Assembly (NCBI RefSeq): GCF_002803845.1
Contig: NZ_CP024985.1
Coordinates: 992,001-1,056,000 of the forward strand
Reading direction: 5' to 3'
DNA length: 64,000 nucleotides
Source: Streptomyces lavendulae subsp. lavendulae
GTDB taxonomy: Bacteria > Actinomycetota > Actinomycetes > Streptomycetales > Streptomycetaceae
Below the pieces are notes generated by a model. That model searched no databases. It had not been told where the DNA came from and worked only from the letters and a program-made list of their open reading frames with translations. Both the position numbers and the translations under genes were made by a program. Positions 9,106 through 17,626 of this stretch are shown here, piece after piece (position 1 is the first letter of the stretch; each line of letters opens with the position of its first letter).

Positions 9106-9356
9106 CCGGCGCACCCGCGGGATCCGGCCGGGCAGGGCTCGCCCCCACGGTGCCCAGCCCGGCGGGTCTCCCCTTCGCCGGGAGGCGAGGGTGCGACGAA
9201 CCCCCACCAAGCATCATTTTCAGCCAACCGGCCGGTAACTCTGCTGCGCTAAAAGGTACTTCCCTCCGGGGCGGCCCGTCTGACATCTTGCGTCCACCAC
9301 TTGTTTCGGACGGCCCGGTAGGTGCCATCAGCACCGCTGTGCCATCGGAGGACGCA

Positions 9357-11165
9357 TTGATACCCCACATATCCAGCCGACCCCGACGTAGCCTGGTGAT
9401 GGCGGCCGCCCTCGGCGCCGCCCTCGCCTTCGGAGCCCCCGCCGCGATCGCCGGCACCGCTCCCGTCAACCCGAACGGCTCCGCCCCGGCTTCCGCTCCG
9501 GCGGCCGCCCCCAAGGCTGCGGCCCCGGCTTCCCAGAGTGCGACCTGGGCCGCCGGCACCCGTGCCTACCTCGTGATCAGCGCCCCCGGCGACAGCACGG
9601 CGATCCGCTCGGCCGTCACGGCCAACGGCGGCACGGTCTTCTCGTCGTTCGACGCGATCGGCGTGATCGTCGCCCACTCCACCTCCGCCACCTTCGCCTC
9701 CACCATGCGCGGCGTCAGCGGGGTGCAGCAGGTGGGCGCCACCCGTACCTCGGACGTCCCCGCCGACGCCTACAACCCGGCCCTGCCCGCCAACCCGGCG
9801 CAGTCCTCCACCGCGGCCGGCGAGCCCGTCCGCGCGGACATGAGCCAGATCAAGGCCGACCAGGCCTGGGCCGTCACCACCGGCTCCCCGTCGGTCAAGG
9901 TCGGCATCCTGGACACCGGTGTCGACGACCAGCACCAGGACCTGGCCCCGAACTTCAACGCGGCCGACTCGGTCTCCTGCGCCTACGGCAAGCCCGACAC
10001 CCGTACCGGCGCCTGGCGTGACGTGGACACCCACGGCACCCACGTGGCGGGCACCGTGGCCGCTGCCAAGAACGGCAAGGGCGTCGTCGGCGTGGCCCCG
10101 GGCGTGAAGATCTCCGCGGTCCGCGTCGCCGAGCCGGGCAACTCGTTCTTCTTCGCCGAGAACACCATCTGCGGGTTCGTCTGGGCCGGTGACCACGGCT
10201 TCAAGGTCACCAACAACAGCTACTACACGGACCCGTGGCAGTTCAACTGCCCGGACAACATCGACCAGGCCGCCATCATCGAGGGCGTCAAGCGCGCCCA
10301 GGAGTACGCCGAGAGCAAGGGCTCGCTCCAGATCGCGGCGGCGGGCAACGAGGACTACGACCTCGCGCACAAGACGACCGACACCGCGAGCCCGAACGAC
10401 TCGACCCCGGTCACCCGCACCATCACCAACGCCTGCATGGACATCCCGACCGAACTCCCGGGCGTGGTCACCGTCGCGGCGAACGGCACGGGCGTCACCA
10501 AGGCCTCGTTCTCCAACTTCGGCCAGGGCGTCATCGACGTCGCGGCCCCGGGCCAGGACGTCTACTCCACGCTGCCGGGCGGCAAGTACGGCACCAAGAG
10601 CGGCACCTCGATGGCCACCCCGCACGTGGTGGGCGTCGCGGCACTGATCGCCAGCGCCAACCCGGGCATCACCCCGGCGCAGATCCGCGACAAGCTGGCC
10701 ACCCAGGCCAACGACATCGCCTGCCCCGCCGACGGCCGCTGCACCGGTACGACCGCGAACAACTCCTTCTTCGGCGAGGGTCAGGTCGACGCGCTGAAGG
10801 CGGTCGGCGCCACCCCGCCCGCGGGCAAGTACTTCGAGAACACCGCGGACTTCGCCATCGGCGACAACACCACCGTGGAGAGCCCGATCACCGTCTCCGG
10901 AGTGACCGGCAACGCGCCGGCCACCCTCAAGGTGGGCGTGAACATCGTGCACACCTACATCGGTGACCTGAAGGTCGACCTGGTCGCCCCCGACGGCTCC
11001 GTCTACACGGTCCACAACCGTGCGGGCGGCAGCACCGACAACATCAACCAGGTCTTCACCGTCAACGCCTCCTCCGAGGTCGCGAACGGCACCTGGAAGC
11101 TGCGGGTGAACGACAACGCCGGCGGCGACACCGGCAGGATCGACTCCTGGAACCTCACCTTCTAG
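9357..11165 (+). CDS. Secreted subtilisin-like S8 serine protease with C-terminal P-domain
   Basis: A 602-residue exported protease. The likely start is TTG at 9357, preceded by GGAGGA with a 4-nt spacer; the upstream open frame belongs to no recognisable domain. Residues 1-35 form a signal peptide (RPRR then a hydrophobic core ending AIAG). An inhibitor-I9-like propeptide follows, then the S8 catalytic domain with Asp186 (GILDTGVDD), His226 (DTHGTHVAG), oxyanion Asn (AAAGNED) and Ser418 (GTSMATPHV). The C-terminal 110 residues match a proprotein convertase P-domain (IGDLKVDLVAPDGS, WKLRVNDNAGGDTG, SWNLTF). It probably degrades extracellular protein. Its stop codon overlaps the stop of the convergent hydrolase gene. 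Confidence 0.95.
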   Translation: MIPHISSRPRRSLVMAAALGAALAFGAPAAIAGTAPVNPNGSAPASAPAAAPKAAAPASQSATWAAGTRAYLVISAPGDSTAIRSAVTANGGTVFSSFDAIGVIVAHSTSATFASTMRGVSGVQQVGATRTSDVPADAYNPALPANPAQSSTAAGEPVRADMSQIKADQAWAVTTGSPSVKVGILDTGVDDQHQDLAPNFNAADSVSCAYGKPDTRTGAWRDVDTHGTHVAGTVAAAKNGKGVVGVAPGVKISAVRVAEPGNSFFFAENTICGFVWAGDHGFKVTNNSYYTDPWQFNCPDNIDQAAIIEGVKRAQEYAESKGSLQIAAAGNEDYDLAHKTTDTASPNDSTPVTRTITNACMDIPTELPGVVTVAANGTGVTKASFSNFGQGVIDVAAPGQDVYSTLPGGKYGTKSGTSMATPHVVGVAALIASANPGITPAQIRDKLATQANDIACPADGRCTGTTANNSFFGEGQVDALKAVGATPPAGKYFENTADFAIGDNTTVESPITVSGVTGNAPATLKVGVNIVHTYIGDLKVDLVAPDGSVYTVHNRAGGSTDNINQVFTVNASSEVANGTWKLRVNDNAGGDTGRIDSWNLTF

Positions 11166-12571
11166 GAGCGGTCCGGGCGGAGCGTCCCGTCCAGCCAGTC
11201 GAAGACGACGTCGCAGTGCTGCTGCGGGGCCATCGGGGAACAGTGCAACTGTGCCCCGGTGGCCTCCGTCATCTTCACGTACTCGCGCGGCGAGCGCAGC
11301 AGGTCGTACATCTGCCGCGGCTGGCCCGGGTAGAACTGCTCGAAGTCGTAGTCCAGGACGAGCGTCGGCGCCTTGATCCGGGCGACCAGCTTCGTGATGT
11401 CGAGGCCGATGGCCACCTGGGCGGGCGTCCACAGGTCCGTCAGCACCTTGCCCGCACGGGCCTGGCGCAGGGCCTGCCGGTCGAAGATCTCGAACCGCTT
11501 CTTGACGGTGAACGCGAGCTGCGGGGGCAGCTCGGGGAGCACCTCCTCGTTCCAGACCCGGTTGGTCTGCGCCTTGTCCGGCGTGACGATGTCGCGCAGC
11601 TCCTTGTCGAAGCCCAGCCAGGGACTGACGCAGCCCGGCTCGCACACCACGGCGGCCAGGCGGTGCTCGAAGGCGGCGGCGCGGGCGACCAGGTTGCCGC
11701 CCATGCTGAGGCCCGTGAGGGCGATCCGGGCGGCGTCCACGTCCCCCCGGGGCACCAGCCAGTCGACGAGCGGTGCGACCACCTCCTCCCAGCGGGTGGT
11801 GAAGGGGATCTCCTCGACGAAGAGCAGCTGCCCCTGGCCGGGGCCGTCGTAGACGAGGGCGTTCCAGCCCCGGTCGAGAGCGGCGGACACCCCGTAGGTC
11901 CACATGTCCACGTTCTGCCCGTCACTGCCGTTGGTCAGGATCACGGTGGGGCGCCGCCGGGCCGGGCCGTCGGGGCGGAAGAACCAGACCGGCAGGTGCG
12001 TCCCCCCGTACGGGACCTTCGCCCGGACGACGGCCGGGGAGCACAGCCGGGTGAAGGCGTCCCAGGCGGCGCGGCCGGCGAGGTAGACCGCCTTCTCGTC
12101 GGCGGGTGAGGTGGTGCCCAGGACGTAGAACAGGGCCTGGGCGTAGTACTGCGCGGCGCGCAGCGAGCGGAAGCGGCCGGTCTGCGGGGGGACGTCCCCG
12201 CCGTGCCGTCCCCCGGCCGGGGGTGCGGCGAGCCGGTCGCCCCAGGCGCGGAAGGTGTCGGTGTAGCTCTGCTCGGACAGGCCGGCGGCGTTGACCGCGT
12301 TGACGGCGGTCAGCACCTCGCCCACCTCGGAGGCGCGCATCCCGGCCGCGCCGAGGGCGAGGAGCCCGGCGAAGTTGAAGCCCGGGTCGGCGAAGAGCTC
12401 CATCGCCCCGGGTGCGGGTTCGGCGGCGGTCGCGGACGGGGAGGGCGCGGCGGGTGCGGCGTGGGCCGTGCCCGTGCCCGGGAGGGCGAGGGAGCCGGCG
12501 CCCGCGGCCAGGCCGGTGAGCGCGGTGCGGCGGGACACCCCGCCCGGGGGCCGCGATGTGGGGGCGTTCAT
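11162..12571 (-). CDS. Exported alpha/beta hydrolase (Tat signal)
   Basis: A 469-residue protein beginning with a twin-arginine signal (VSRRTALTGL) and a cleavage region near AHA. The mature part has an all-helical N-terminal portion, then an alpha/beta hydrolase core with VILTNGSDG, the YDGPGQGQ turn and the nucleophile elbow GLSMGG. This arrangement (N-terminal cap, then YDGPGQG) resembles the FrsA/2,6-dihydropseudooxynicotine-hydrolase group. The substrate is unknown. It is last in a reverse-strand series with the FhuF-like gene (83-bp gap) and MFS gene. The stop overlaps the convergent protease stop. Confidence 0.82.
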   Translation of the reverse strand: MNAPTSRPPGGVSRRTALTGLAAGAGSLALPGTGTAHAAPAAPSPSATAAEPAPGAMELFADPGFNFAGLLALGAAGMRASEVGEVLTAVNAVNAAGLSEQSYTDTFRAWGDRLAAPPAGGRHGGDVPPQTGRFRSLRAAQYYAQALFYVLGTTSPADEKAVYLAGRAAWDAFTRLCSPAVVRAKVPYGGTHLPVWFFRPDGPARRRPTVILTNGSDGQNVDMWTYGVSAALDRGWNALVYDGPGQGQLLFVEEIPFTTRWEEVVAPLVDWLVPRGDVDAARIALTGLSMGGNLVARAAAFEHRLAAVVCEPGCVSPWLGFDKELRDIVTPDKAQTNRVWNEEVLPELPPQLAFTVKKRFEIFDRQALRQARAGKVLTDLWTPAQVAIGLDITKLVARIKAPTLVLDYDFEQFYPGQPRQMYDLLRSPREYVKMTEATGAQLHCSPMAPQQHCDVVFDWLDGTLRPDRS

Positions 12572-12654
12572 GCAGCGGACGCTAGGCGAAGCTACGGCGG
12601 GCCGCGCGGCCGCGACACCTGCGGCTGCTCCGAACGGCCCCCGGCGCCTGGCGG

Positions 12655-13323
12655 CTACCTGGTGCGCAGTACGCAGTCCCCGCAGAGCCCGCCGCCGGGC
12701 ACCCGGTAGTAGAGACAGCAGCTGCGCCGTACGAAGGCCACCCCGAGCCCCTCCTCGTGGACGAAGGTGCCGGTGCCGGCGAGGGGCCCGCCGTCGGCGA
12801 GCAGGGCGCCGGCCGGCTCGACGGCCGGTTCCCCCGGGACCCGGTCGAGCAGCACGCGCAGCGCGCCGACGAGTCCGGAGGCGGCGTTGCCGCGCAGCAC
12901 CTTCGCCGAGACCCCGTAACGCTCGCGCAGCGCGGCGTCCAGCACGGCCAGGTTCCCGAGCACGATCTCGCCGAGGTCCCCGGCCGGGCGGGCCGCCGGC
13001 TCGGGGAGCCAGAGTTCGAGCGAGCCGGCCGGGGGCAGGCGCCACCACAGGCGGGCGGGGTCCAGGTCGGGGACGGGGCCGCCGAGCGCGGCGCAGCCCA
13101 GGCCCAGCGACCACAGCCGCGAGGCGATCCCGAACTGCGCGGTCGAGGCCGCCACCCGGCCCGGACCGCTGCCGATCCGCCGTCCGACCTCGGCCACGTA
13201 GGGCGCGAGGTGCTCCCCGTACAGCTCGCCGAGCGGCCGGAAGCCGGGGCCGGGCGGCCGCTCGCCGTGCGCGACGGTGAAGAAGGGGCCCACGGCGGCC
13301 AGTCTCCGCAGTACGTCGTCCAT
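12655..13323 (-). CDS. FhuF-like (2Fe-2S) ferric-siderophore reductase family protein
   Basis: A 222-residue cytoplasmic protein. The C-terminus carries the FhuF-type iron-sulfur pattern, a Cys-Cys pair (SCCLYYR) followed by CGDC 11 residues later, near residues 200-218. FhuF relatives release iron from imported siderophores by reduction. The N-terminal two thirds are variable but compatible with the family. It lies between an MFS transporter gene (111-bp gap) and an exported hydrolase. An iron role for all three is an inference from this single gene, and no DmdR-type iron box was seen upstream. Confidence 0.8.
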   Translation of the reverse strand: MDDVLRRLAAVGPFFTVAHGERPPGPGFRPLGELYGEHLAPYVAEVGRRIGSGPGRVAASTAQFGIASRLWSLGLGCAALGGPVPDLDPARLWWRLPPAGSLELWLPEPAARPAGDLGEIVLGNLAVLDAALRERYGVSAKVLRGNAASGLVGALRVLLDRVPGEPAVEPAGALLADGGPLAGTGTFVHEEGLGVAFVRRSCCLYYRVPGGGLCGDCVLRTR

Positions 13324-13434
13324 GGACGGATGATCGCAGCCGACGGCCGGGCCCCCCGCGGCCGGGTCGGCGGCCGGGGGGCCGGGAAGGGCCGGGAGGG
13401 GCCAGGAGGAGCCGGGAGCCGGGAGCCGGGCGTC

Positions 13435-14673
13435 CTACGCGGACACGCCCTCGGCCGACGCGCCTTCGGCCCGCGCGGCCGACCGGGCCCGGCGCACGGC
13501 GGGACCCATTGCGTACGAGGCGGCCAGCAGCAGGGCCCCGAGCAGCAGCCAGCCGGGGATCCCCCACAGCAGGAGCAGCGAGGTCAGCAGCAGCGGCCCC
13601 AGGGTGCGGGCGACCGGGACCCCGGTGCCGAAGAAGCCCTGGTACTGGCCCATGTGCTCGGCGGGGGCCAGTGAGAAGCCGATCTGCCAGGACCCGGCCG
13701 ACTGCCGCATCTCCCCGTCGGCCTGCAGTGCGGCGCCCGCCACGAGCAGGGCCGCGGCGGCCCATCCGGCCCCCGGCAGCGCGGAGGCGGCGAACACGGC
13801 GCACGACAGGGCCATCACCAGCCCGGAGACCCGCAGCGCGCGCGTGGCGCTGTCGAGGTCGGTCACGGGCCGGGCCACCCGCACCTGGAACAGCATCACG
13901 GCCACGGTGTTGAGCACGAACAGCGCGGACACCAGCCAGCCGGGGGCCTGGGTGCGCTCCACGATCCACAGCGGGATGGCCAGGCTGAGCAGCGGCATCC
14001 GCAGCAGCAGCACGGCGTTGAGCAGGGTGACCAGCGCGTACGGCCGGTCGCGCAGCACCGCCAGCCGGGGCGCCCCCGGGGCGCGGTCCGGGACGGGCGG
14101 CACGGCGGGCAGGGTCGCCAGCAGGGCCGCGCAGCCGAGGAAGCTCAGCGCGTCGAGGGCGAGGACGACGAGGTAGGCCCGTTCGGTGCCGGCGCCGAGC
14201 GCCAGTCCGCCCAGGGCCGCCCCGAGGGCCAGTCCCGCGTTGAGCGTGGACTGGAGGTGGGCCAGTACGCCCGTGCGCTCCCCCGGGGCGACGAGCCCGG
14301 CGAGCAGTGCCTGCCGGGCGGCCGCGAGACCGCACTGGGAGACGGCGTAGAGGACCACGGCGCACAGGAAGGCCCCGAACGACCGGATGAACAGGAAGGA
14401 GGCCACCGAGGCGGCGGTGGCCAGGGCCAGGAGCACCGAGGTGCCGCGGGGACCCCGCCGGTCGGCGAGGGCGCCCAGCGGGACCCCGGCGACCGACCCG
14501 ATCGCCCAGGCCAGGGTCAGTCCCAGGCCGATCTGGGCGGGTGAGAGGCCCACCACCCGGGTGAAGTAGAGGGCCGAGCACACGTAGTAGGCGCCGTCGC
14601 CGACCGAGTTGCTGAGCTGGGCGGCGGCCAGGCGGCGCGGGGCGCCGGGGGCGGGCAGGAAGCGTATCGTCAC
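13435..14673 (-). CDS. MFS transporter
   Basis: A 412-residue major facilitator superfamily permease with about 12 hydrophobic segments and the loop 2-3 signature GALADRRGPRG (about 65-75). The start is GTG at 14673 with no evident Shine-Dalgarno, so the message may be leaderless or nearly so. It belongs to the actinobacterial drug/siderophore-exporter-like MFS group. Proximity to the FhuF-like gene makes siderophore export a possible function, but substrate cannot be read from sequence. The region immediately upstream (14675-14718) holds repeated GGTCCA-type half sites. Confidence 0.85.
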   Translation of the reverse strand: MTIRFLPAPGAPRRLAAAQLSNSVGDGAYYVCSALYFTRVVGLSPAQIGLGLTLAWAIGSVAGVPLGALADRRGPRGTSVLLALATAASVASFLFIRSFGAFLCAVVLYAVSQCGLAAARQALLAGLVAPGERTGVLAHLQSTLNAGLALGAALGGLALGAGTERAYLVVLALDALSFLGCAALLATLPAVPPVPDRAPGAPRLAVLRDRPYALVTLLNAVLLLRMPLLSLAIPLWIVERTQAPGWLVSALFVLNTVAVMLFQVRVARPVTDLDSATRALRVSGLVMALSCAVFAASALPGAGWAAAALLVAGAALQADGEMRQSAGSWQIGFSLAPAEHMGQYQGFFGTGVPVARTLGPLLLTSLLLLWGIPGWLLLGALLLAASYAMGPAVRRARSAARAEGASAEGVSA

Positions 14674-14674
14674 C

Positions 14675-14718
14675 GGTCCATTTGATCAGCGGAATGGCCC
14701 ATTCAGCTGGTCCAATGG
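14675..14718. promoter_or_regulatory. Cluster of GGTCCATT-like half sites at the MFS promoter
   Basis: Three related elements occur within 44 bp directly upstream of the MFS start: GGTCCATT (14675-14682), the perfect palindrome AATGGCCCATT (14693-14703) and GGTCCAATGG (14709-14718). Such ATTGGACC-like repeats are typical of MocR/GntR operators. No regulator gene of that type is adjacent, so the binding protein is unknown. Confidence 0.35.
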
Positions 14719-14803
14719 TGGGTTGGTTCGATGGGCCACCAGGGACCCCCTACCGGCACCTGCCGGCCCCCGGCCGGCCCGCCGGACAGGCGGCGGAGGC
14801 CCG

Positions 14804-15610
14804 TCACAGGGCGGCGAGGAACTCCAGCAGCGCCCGGTTGAACTCCTCGGGCCGCTCGACGCCCGGCAGGTGGCCCGCCCCCTCGATCACGGCGAGCCGG
14901 GCGTGCGGGGCGAGGGCGCACATGCCCTCGGCCTCCGCGACCGGGGTGTACACGTCGTCGGCGCCGACCAGCACCAGGCAGGGCACGGTCTCGGGCAGCG
15001 CCGCGAGCACGGGCCGGTAGTCGGGCCGCTCGGCCCTTCCGCGCAGGGCCGCGGCCGCCCCCCTGGGGTCGGTGGCGCGCATCATCGCGCTCACCCGGGC
15101 GGCGGCCCCGGGCTGCGCGATGAGGTTGTAGGGGGCCAGCATCTTGTCCATGACCTCATCCGCGTACGGGGCCATGCCCTCCTCCAGGAGCCGTTCTGCG
15201 AGCTCCCTGCGGAACTTCACCCCCTCCGGCGTCTCCGGCGCCGGGGAGGTGTCGCTGAGCACGAGCGCCCGTACCAGACCCGGGTGGCGCAACCTGACCT
15301 CCAGAGCGATCTGCCCGCCCATGGACACTCCGCCGACGACCGCTTGTTCGATTCCCAGATCCGCCAGCAGCACGGCCAGGTCGTCGGCGAAGCGGGCGAG
15401 CGGCGTCCTCTCCTCCGAAGCCGGGCTCTCCCCGTATCCTCGCAGGTCAGGGGCGATAACCCGGTACCCTTCAGCCGCCAGGGCAGTCGCCTGGGGCGCC
15501 CACATCGAGCGGTTGAACGGGTGTCCGTGGAGCAGGATCACGGGCTCTCCGTCACGCGGACCAAAGTCATCGAAAAACGATGTCGCGCCATTGCCAAATT
15601 GGGGGTTCAT
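14804..15610 (-). CDS. Alpha/beta hydrolase
   Basis: A 268-residue soluble alpha/beta hydrolase with the HGHPFNRSMW oxyanion segment (about 29-38), the PDLRGYGES strand-turn (about 54-62), the nucleophile elbow GGVSMGGQ (about 92-99), a late acid in GADDVYTP and catalytic His in EGAGHLPGVERP (about 248). The cap region is short. It resembles 3-oxoadipate enol-lactonase and related esterases, but there are no aromatic-catabolism neighbours, so only the fold is called. It is separated from the MFS gene by 130 bp and diverges from the acetyltransferase at 15751. Confidence 0.85.
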   Translation of the reverse strand: MNPQFGNGATSFFDDFGPRDGEPVILLHGHPFNRSMWAPQATALAAEGYRVIAPDLRGYGESPASEERTPLARFADDLAVLLADLGIEQAVVGGVSMGGQIALEVRLRHPGLVRALVLSDTSPAPETPEGVKFRRELAERLLEEGMAPYADEVMDKMLAPYNLIAQPGAAARVSAMMRATDPRGAAAALRGRAERPDYRPVLAALPETVPCLVLVGADDVYTPVAEAEGMCALAPHARLAVIEGAGHLPGVERPEEFNRALLEFLAAL

Positions 15611-15750
15611 GAGAGGACATTAAGGGGCTACATTGAGCCACTCGCGTTCACCTGACAGCCCGTTGCCTTTCACCCGCGTTTTGCGCGGGGGGTGACGTCA
15701 GGAGCGCAGACTGTGCAACCACCCCACCGCCCAGAAGGACCGAAGGCTCC

Positions 15751-16437
15751 GTGCCCGTACCCGTACTCCTCGTCGGCCGCTCCGTGCGGCTTGAGCCCCT
15801 CGCCCCCCACCACACCGAGGCCCTGGCCGTGGCCGGTGCCGAGGATCGTACGACTTACGCCTTCACTCCCGTGCCGCACGGGTTGCAGGCGTCCCACGAG
15901 TACATCGACCGCGCCCTCGCAGATCAGGCAGCGGGTCGATCGCTTGCGTTCGCCGTGGTCAGATCCACTGACGGGCGGGTCGTCGGTTCGACCCGGTTCC
16001 TGGAACTCGACTACTGGCAGGGTCCGCTGGTGTGGCCCGCGGTCCCGGGGGTCCCCTTCGGGGATCCGGCGACCGCGATCCCCGACGCCGCCGAGATCGG
16101 GAACACCTGGCTGTCGCCGGGTGCCCAGGGCACGGGGATCAACACCGAGGCCAAGCTGCTCATGCTCCGCCACGCCTTCGAGACCTGGGGCGTGCGCCGC
16201 ATCTCGCTGCGCGCGGACGCCCGCAACGGGCGCTCGCGGGCCGCGATGGAACGTCTCGGCTTCACCTGCGAAGGGGTCCGCCGGGCCCATTCGCGGGGGC
16301 TGGACGGCGCGGTGCGCAGTACGGCGTTCTACTCCGTGCTCGACGAGGAGTGGCCCACCGTCCGCGCCCTCATCGAGCTGCGGATGTCCGGTGCCCAGCC
16401 CCGCAAGCGCCGGCGCAAGACCCTGATCCCGGCGTAA
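15751..16437 (+). CDS. GNAT family N-acetyltransferase (RimJ-like)
   Basis: A 228-residue acetyltransferase. The start is GTG at 15751, with a GAAGG upstream. Typical RimJ/RimL-like elements are visible: VRLEPLAPHHTEAL near the N-terminus, VVGSTRFLELD (about 70-80), the acetyl-CoA region and the C-terminal RNGRSRAAMERLGFTCEG segment (about 153-170). The last residues are basic (RKRRRK). The acceptor could be a protein N-terminus, an amino acid or an antibiotic; sequence alone does not decide. Its promoter region is shared with the divergent hydrolase and contains a CCCGCG/CGCGGG hairpin near 15675-15691. Confidence 0.88.
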   Translation: MPVPVLLVGRSVRLEPLAPHHTEALAVAGAEDRTTYAFTPVPHGLQASHEYIDRALADQAAGRSLAFAVVRSTDGRVVGSTRFLELDYWQGPLVWPAVPGVPFGDPATAIPDAAEIGNTWLSPGAQGTGINTEAKLLMLRHAFETWGVRRISLRADARNGRSRAAMERLGFTCEGVRRAHSRGLDGAVRSTAFYSVLDEEWPTVRALIELRMSGAQPRKRRRKTLIPA

Positions 16438-16503
16438 CGGTCCTGCGACCCGCTCCCGGCCCGCCCCCGCGACGGCCTTCCCGTCCCGGCCCTCCTCCGC
16501 GCT

Positions 16504-17595
16504 TCAGCCGAGGAAGGCCGGGGCGAGGGCCGAGGGCATCAGCCGGGCGGGGGCTCCGCTGCCGTCGGCCGGCAGGGAGTAGAGGTCGGCGCCGAAGTCG
16601 CCGGGCAGGGAGTAGACGACGGTCCGGTCGTCGCTCCACACCACCTGGTCGTCCACGCTGCGCTCCTCGGCGAGCGGGGTCTCCTTCATCGAGGCCAGGT
16701 CGAGCAGGTAGAGCCGCCACGGGGCGTCGGCCGACAGGCCGGGCACCCGCTTCTTGAACACCAGCCGGGTCCCGTCCGGGGACAGCGACGGGCATTCGAG
16801 GTTCTCCCGCAGGGTGGTCACCGTGCGCTCGGCGAGGTCTCCCCGGACCAGGTAGGTGTGTCCGCCGGTGGCCAGCGTCGCGTAGAAGGTCTTCTCGTCG
16901 GCCGCGAAGGTCACCCCCCAGAAGTTCACGTCGGCGGTGCGGTACGTCTCGCCGTCCTTGCGGATCGTGAAGTCCTCCAGGGAGGCGTCGTACTTCCCGG
17001 TGCGCAGGTCCAGCAGCGAGGTGCGGGTGGAGAAGTCGGTGCCGGCGTACGAGTCCCCTCCGACGAACACGGTCCAGGCGACGAGGTGACCGCCGGGCGA
17101 GACCCGGGCGCGAGTGGGGATGCCCGCCAGGGGGCGGTCGGCGATCTTTTTGAGGTGCGAGTCGAGCACCACGGCCCGGTAGCTCTCCTGCACGGCGCCC
17201 GCTTCCGCCTGGAGGCAGATCCCGGTGCCCCCGGCGGAGTGGAAGCGCAGGCACTTCACCCCGGAGGCGGTGCGCGGGCCGTCGGGCGCGTCCGCCGGGA
17301 CGGTGGCGAGCTCGTCGCGGAAGGGACCCCAGGCCATGTTGCGGAAGACGAGCCGCCGCCCGCCGCCGTCCGGGGCCAGGGTGACCTCGCCGTGGGAGAC
17401 GGCCGGGCCGCCCGCCCGTGCGTGGTTCTTCTCGTCGGCCCGCGACGAGGCACGGACGAAGGCGAGCGCCCCCACGACCGCGAGCAGGACGACCGCGCTC
17501 ACCAGGATCAGCATCCGGCGCCGCGGGGTCAGCGGGGACGGGTCCGCCGGGGAGGGGGCCTCGGGGGGCGTGGTCGTGGGGGGTGTGGCGGTCAT
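16504..17595 (-). CDS. Membrane-anchored TolB-like/beta-propeller protein
   Basis: A 363-residue protein. A Pro/Thr-rich N-terminus of about 25 residues is followed by one transmembrane helix (MLILVSAVVLLAVVGALAF, about 28-46) and an outside domain with repeated beta-propeller (PD40-like) elements such as RVSPGGHLVAW, FAADEKTFYATL, SLSPDGTRLVF and WSDDRTVVYSL. Such proteins are usually binding or scaffold modules. It is the third gene of a run: phosphoesterase, MFS, then this gene 31 bp after the MFS stop with an AAGG ribosome site. Function unknown. Confidence 0.78.
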   Translation of the reverse strand: MTATPPTTTPPEAPSPADPSPLTPRRRMLILVSAVVLLAVVGALAFVRASSRADEKNHARAGGPAVSHGEVTLAPDGGGRRLVFRNMAWGPFRDELATVPADAPDGPRTASGVKCLRFHSAGGTGICLQAEAGAVQESYRAVVLDSHLKKIADRPLAGIPTRARVSPGGHLVAWTVFVGGDSYAGTDFSTRTSLLDLRTGKYDASLEDFTIRKDGETYRTADVNFWGVTFAADEKTFYATLATGGHTYLVRGDLAERTVTTLRENLECPSLSPDGTRLVFKKRVPGLSADAPWRLYLLDLASMKETPLAEERSVDDQVVWSDDRTVVYSLPGDFGADLYSLPADGSGAPARLMPSALAPAFLG

Positions 17596-17626
17596 CGGGG
17601 CCTTTCGGGGACGTGACGGGGCGGGG

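Noticed and set aside
9158..9182. CCCGGCG/CGCCGGG hairpin after dctA as terminator
   Set aside because: Seven bp stem with an 11-nt loop in very GC-rich DNA is too weak to call; left unannotated.
9227..9236. ACCGGCCGGT palindrome upstream of the subtilisin gene as an operator
   Set aside because: A 10-bp all-but-GC palindrome is common by chance at this base composition.
11162..14581. 1139-codon minus-strand frame joining the exported hydrolase with upstream sequence
   Set aside because: Only the last 469 codons (start 12571, Tat signal) form a real protein; the rest is antisense/off-frame to the FhuF-like and MFS genes.
11162..14673. Complete siderophore locus
   Set aside because: Only one FhuF-like protein supports iron; no synthetase, ABC importer or iron box was seen.
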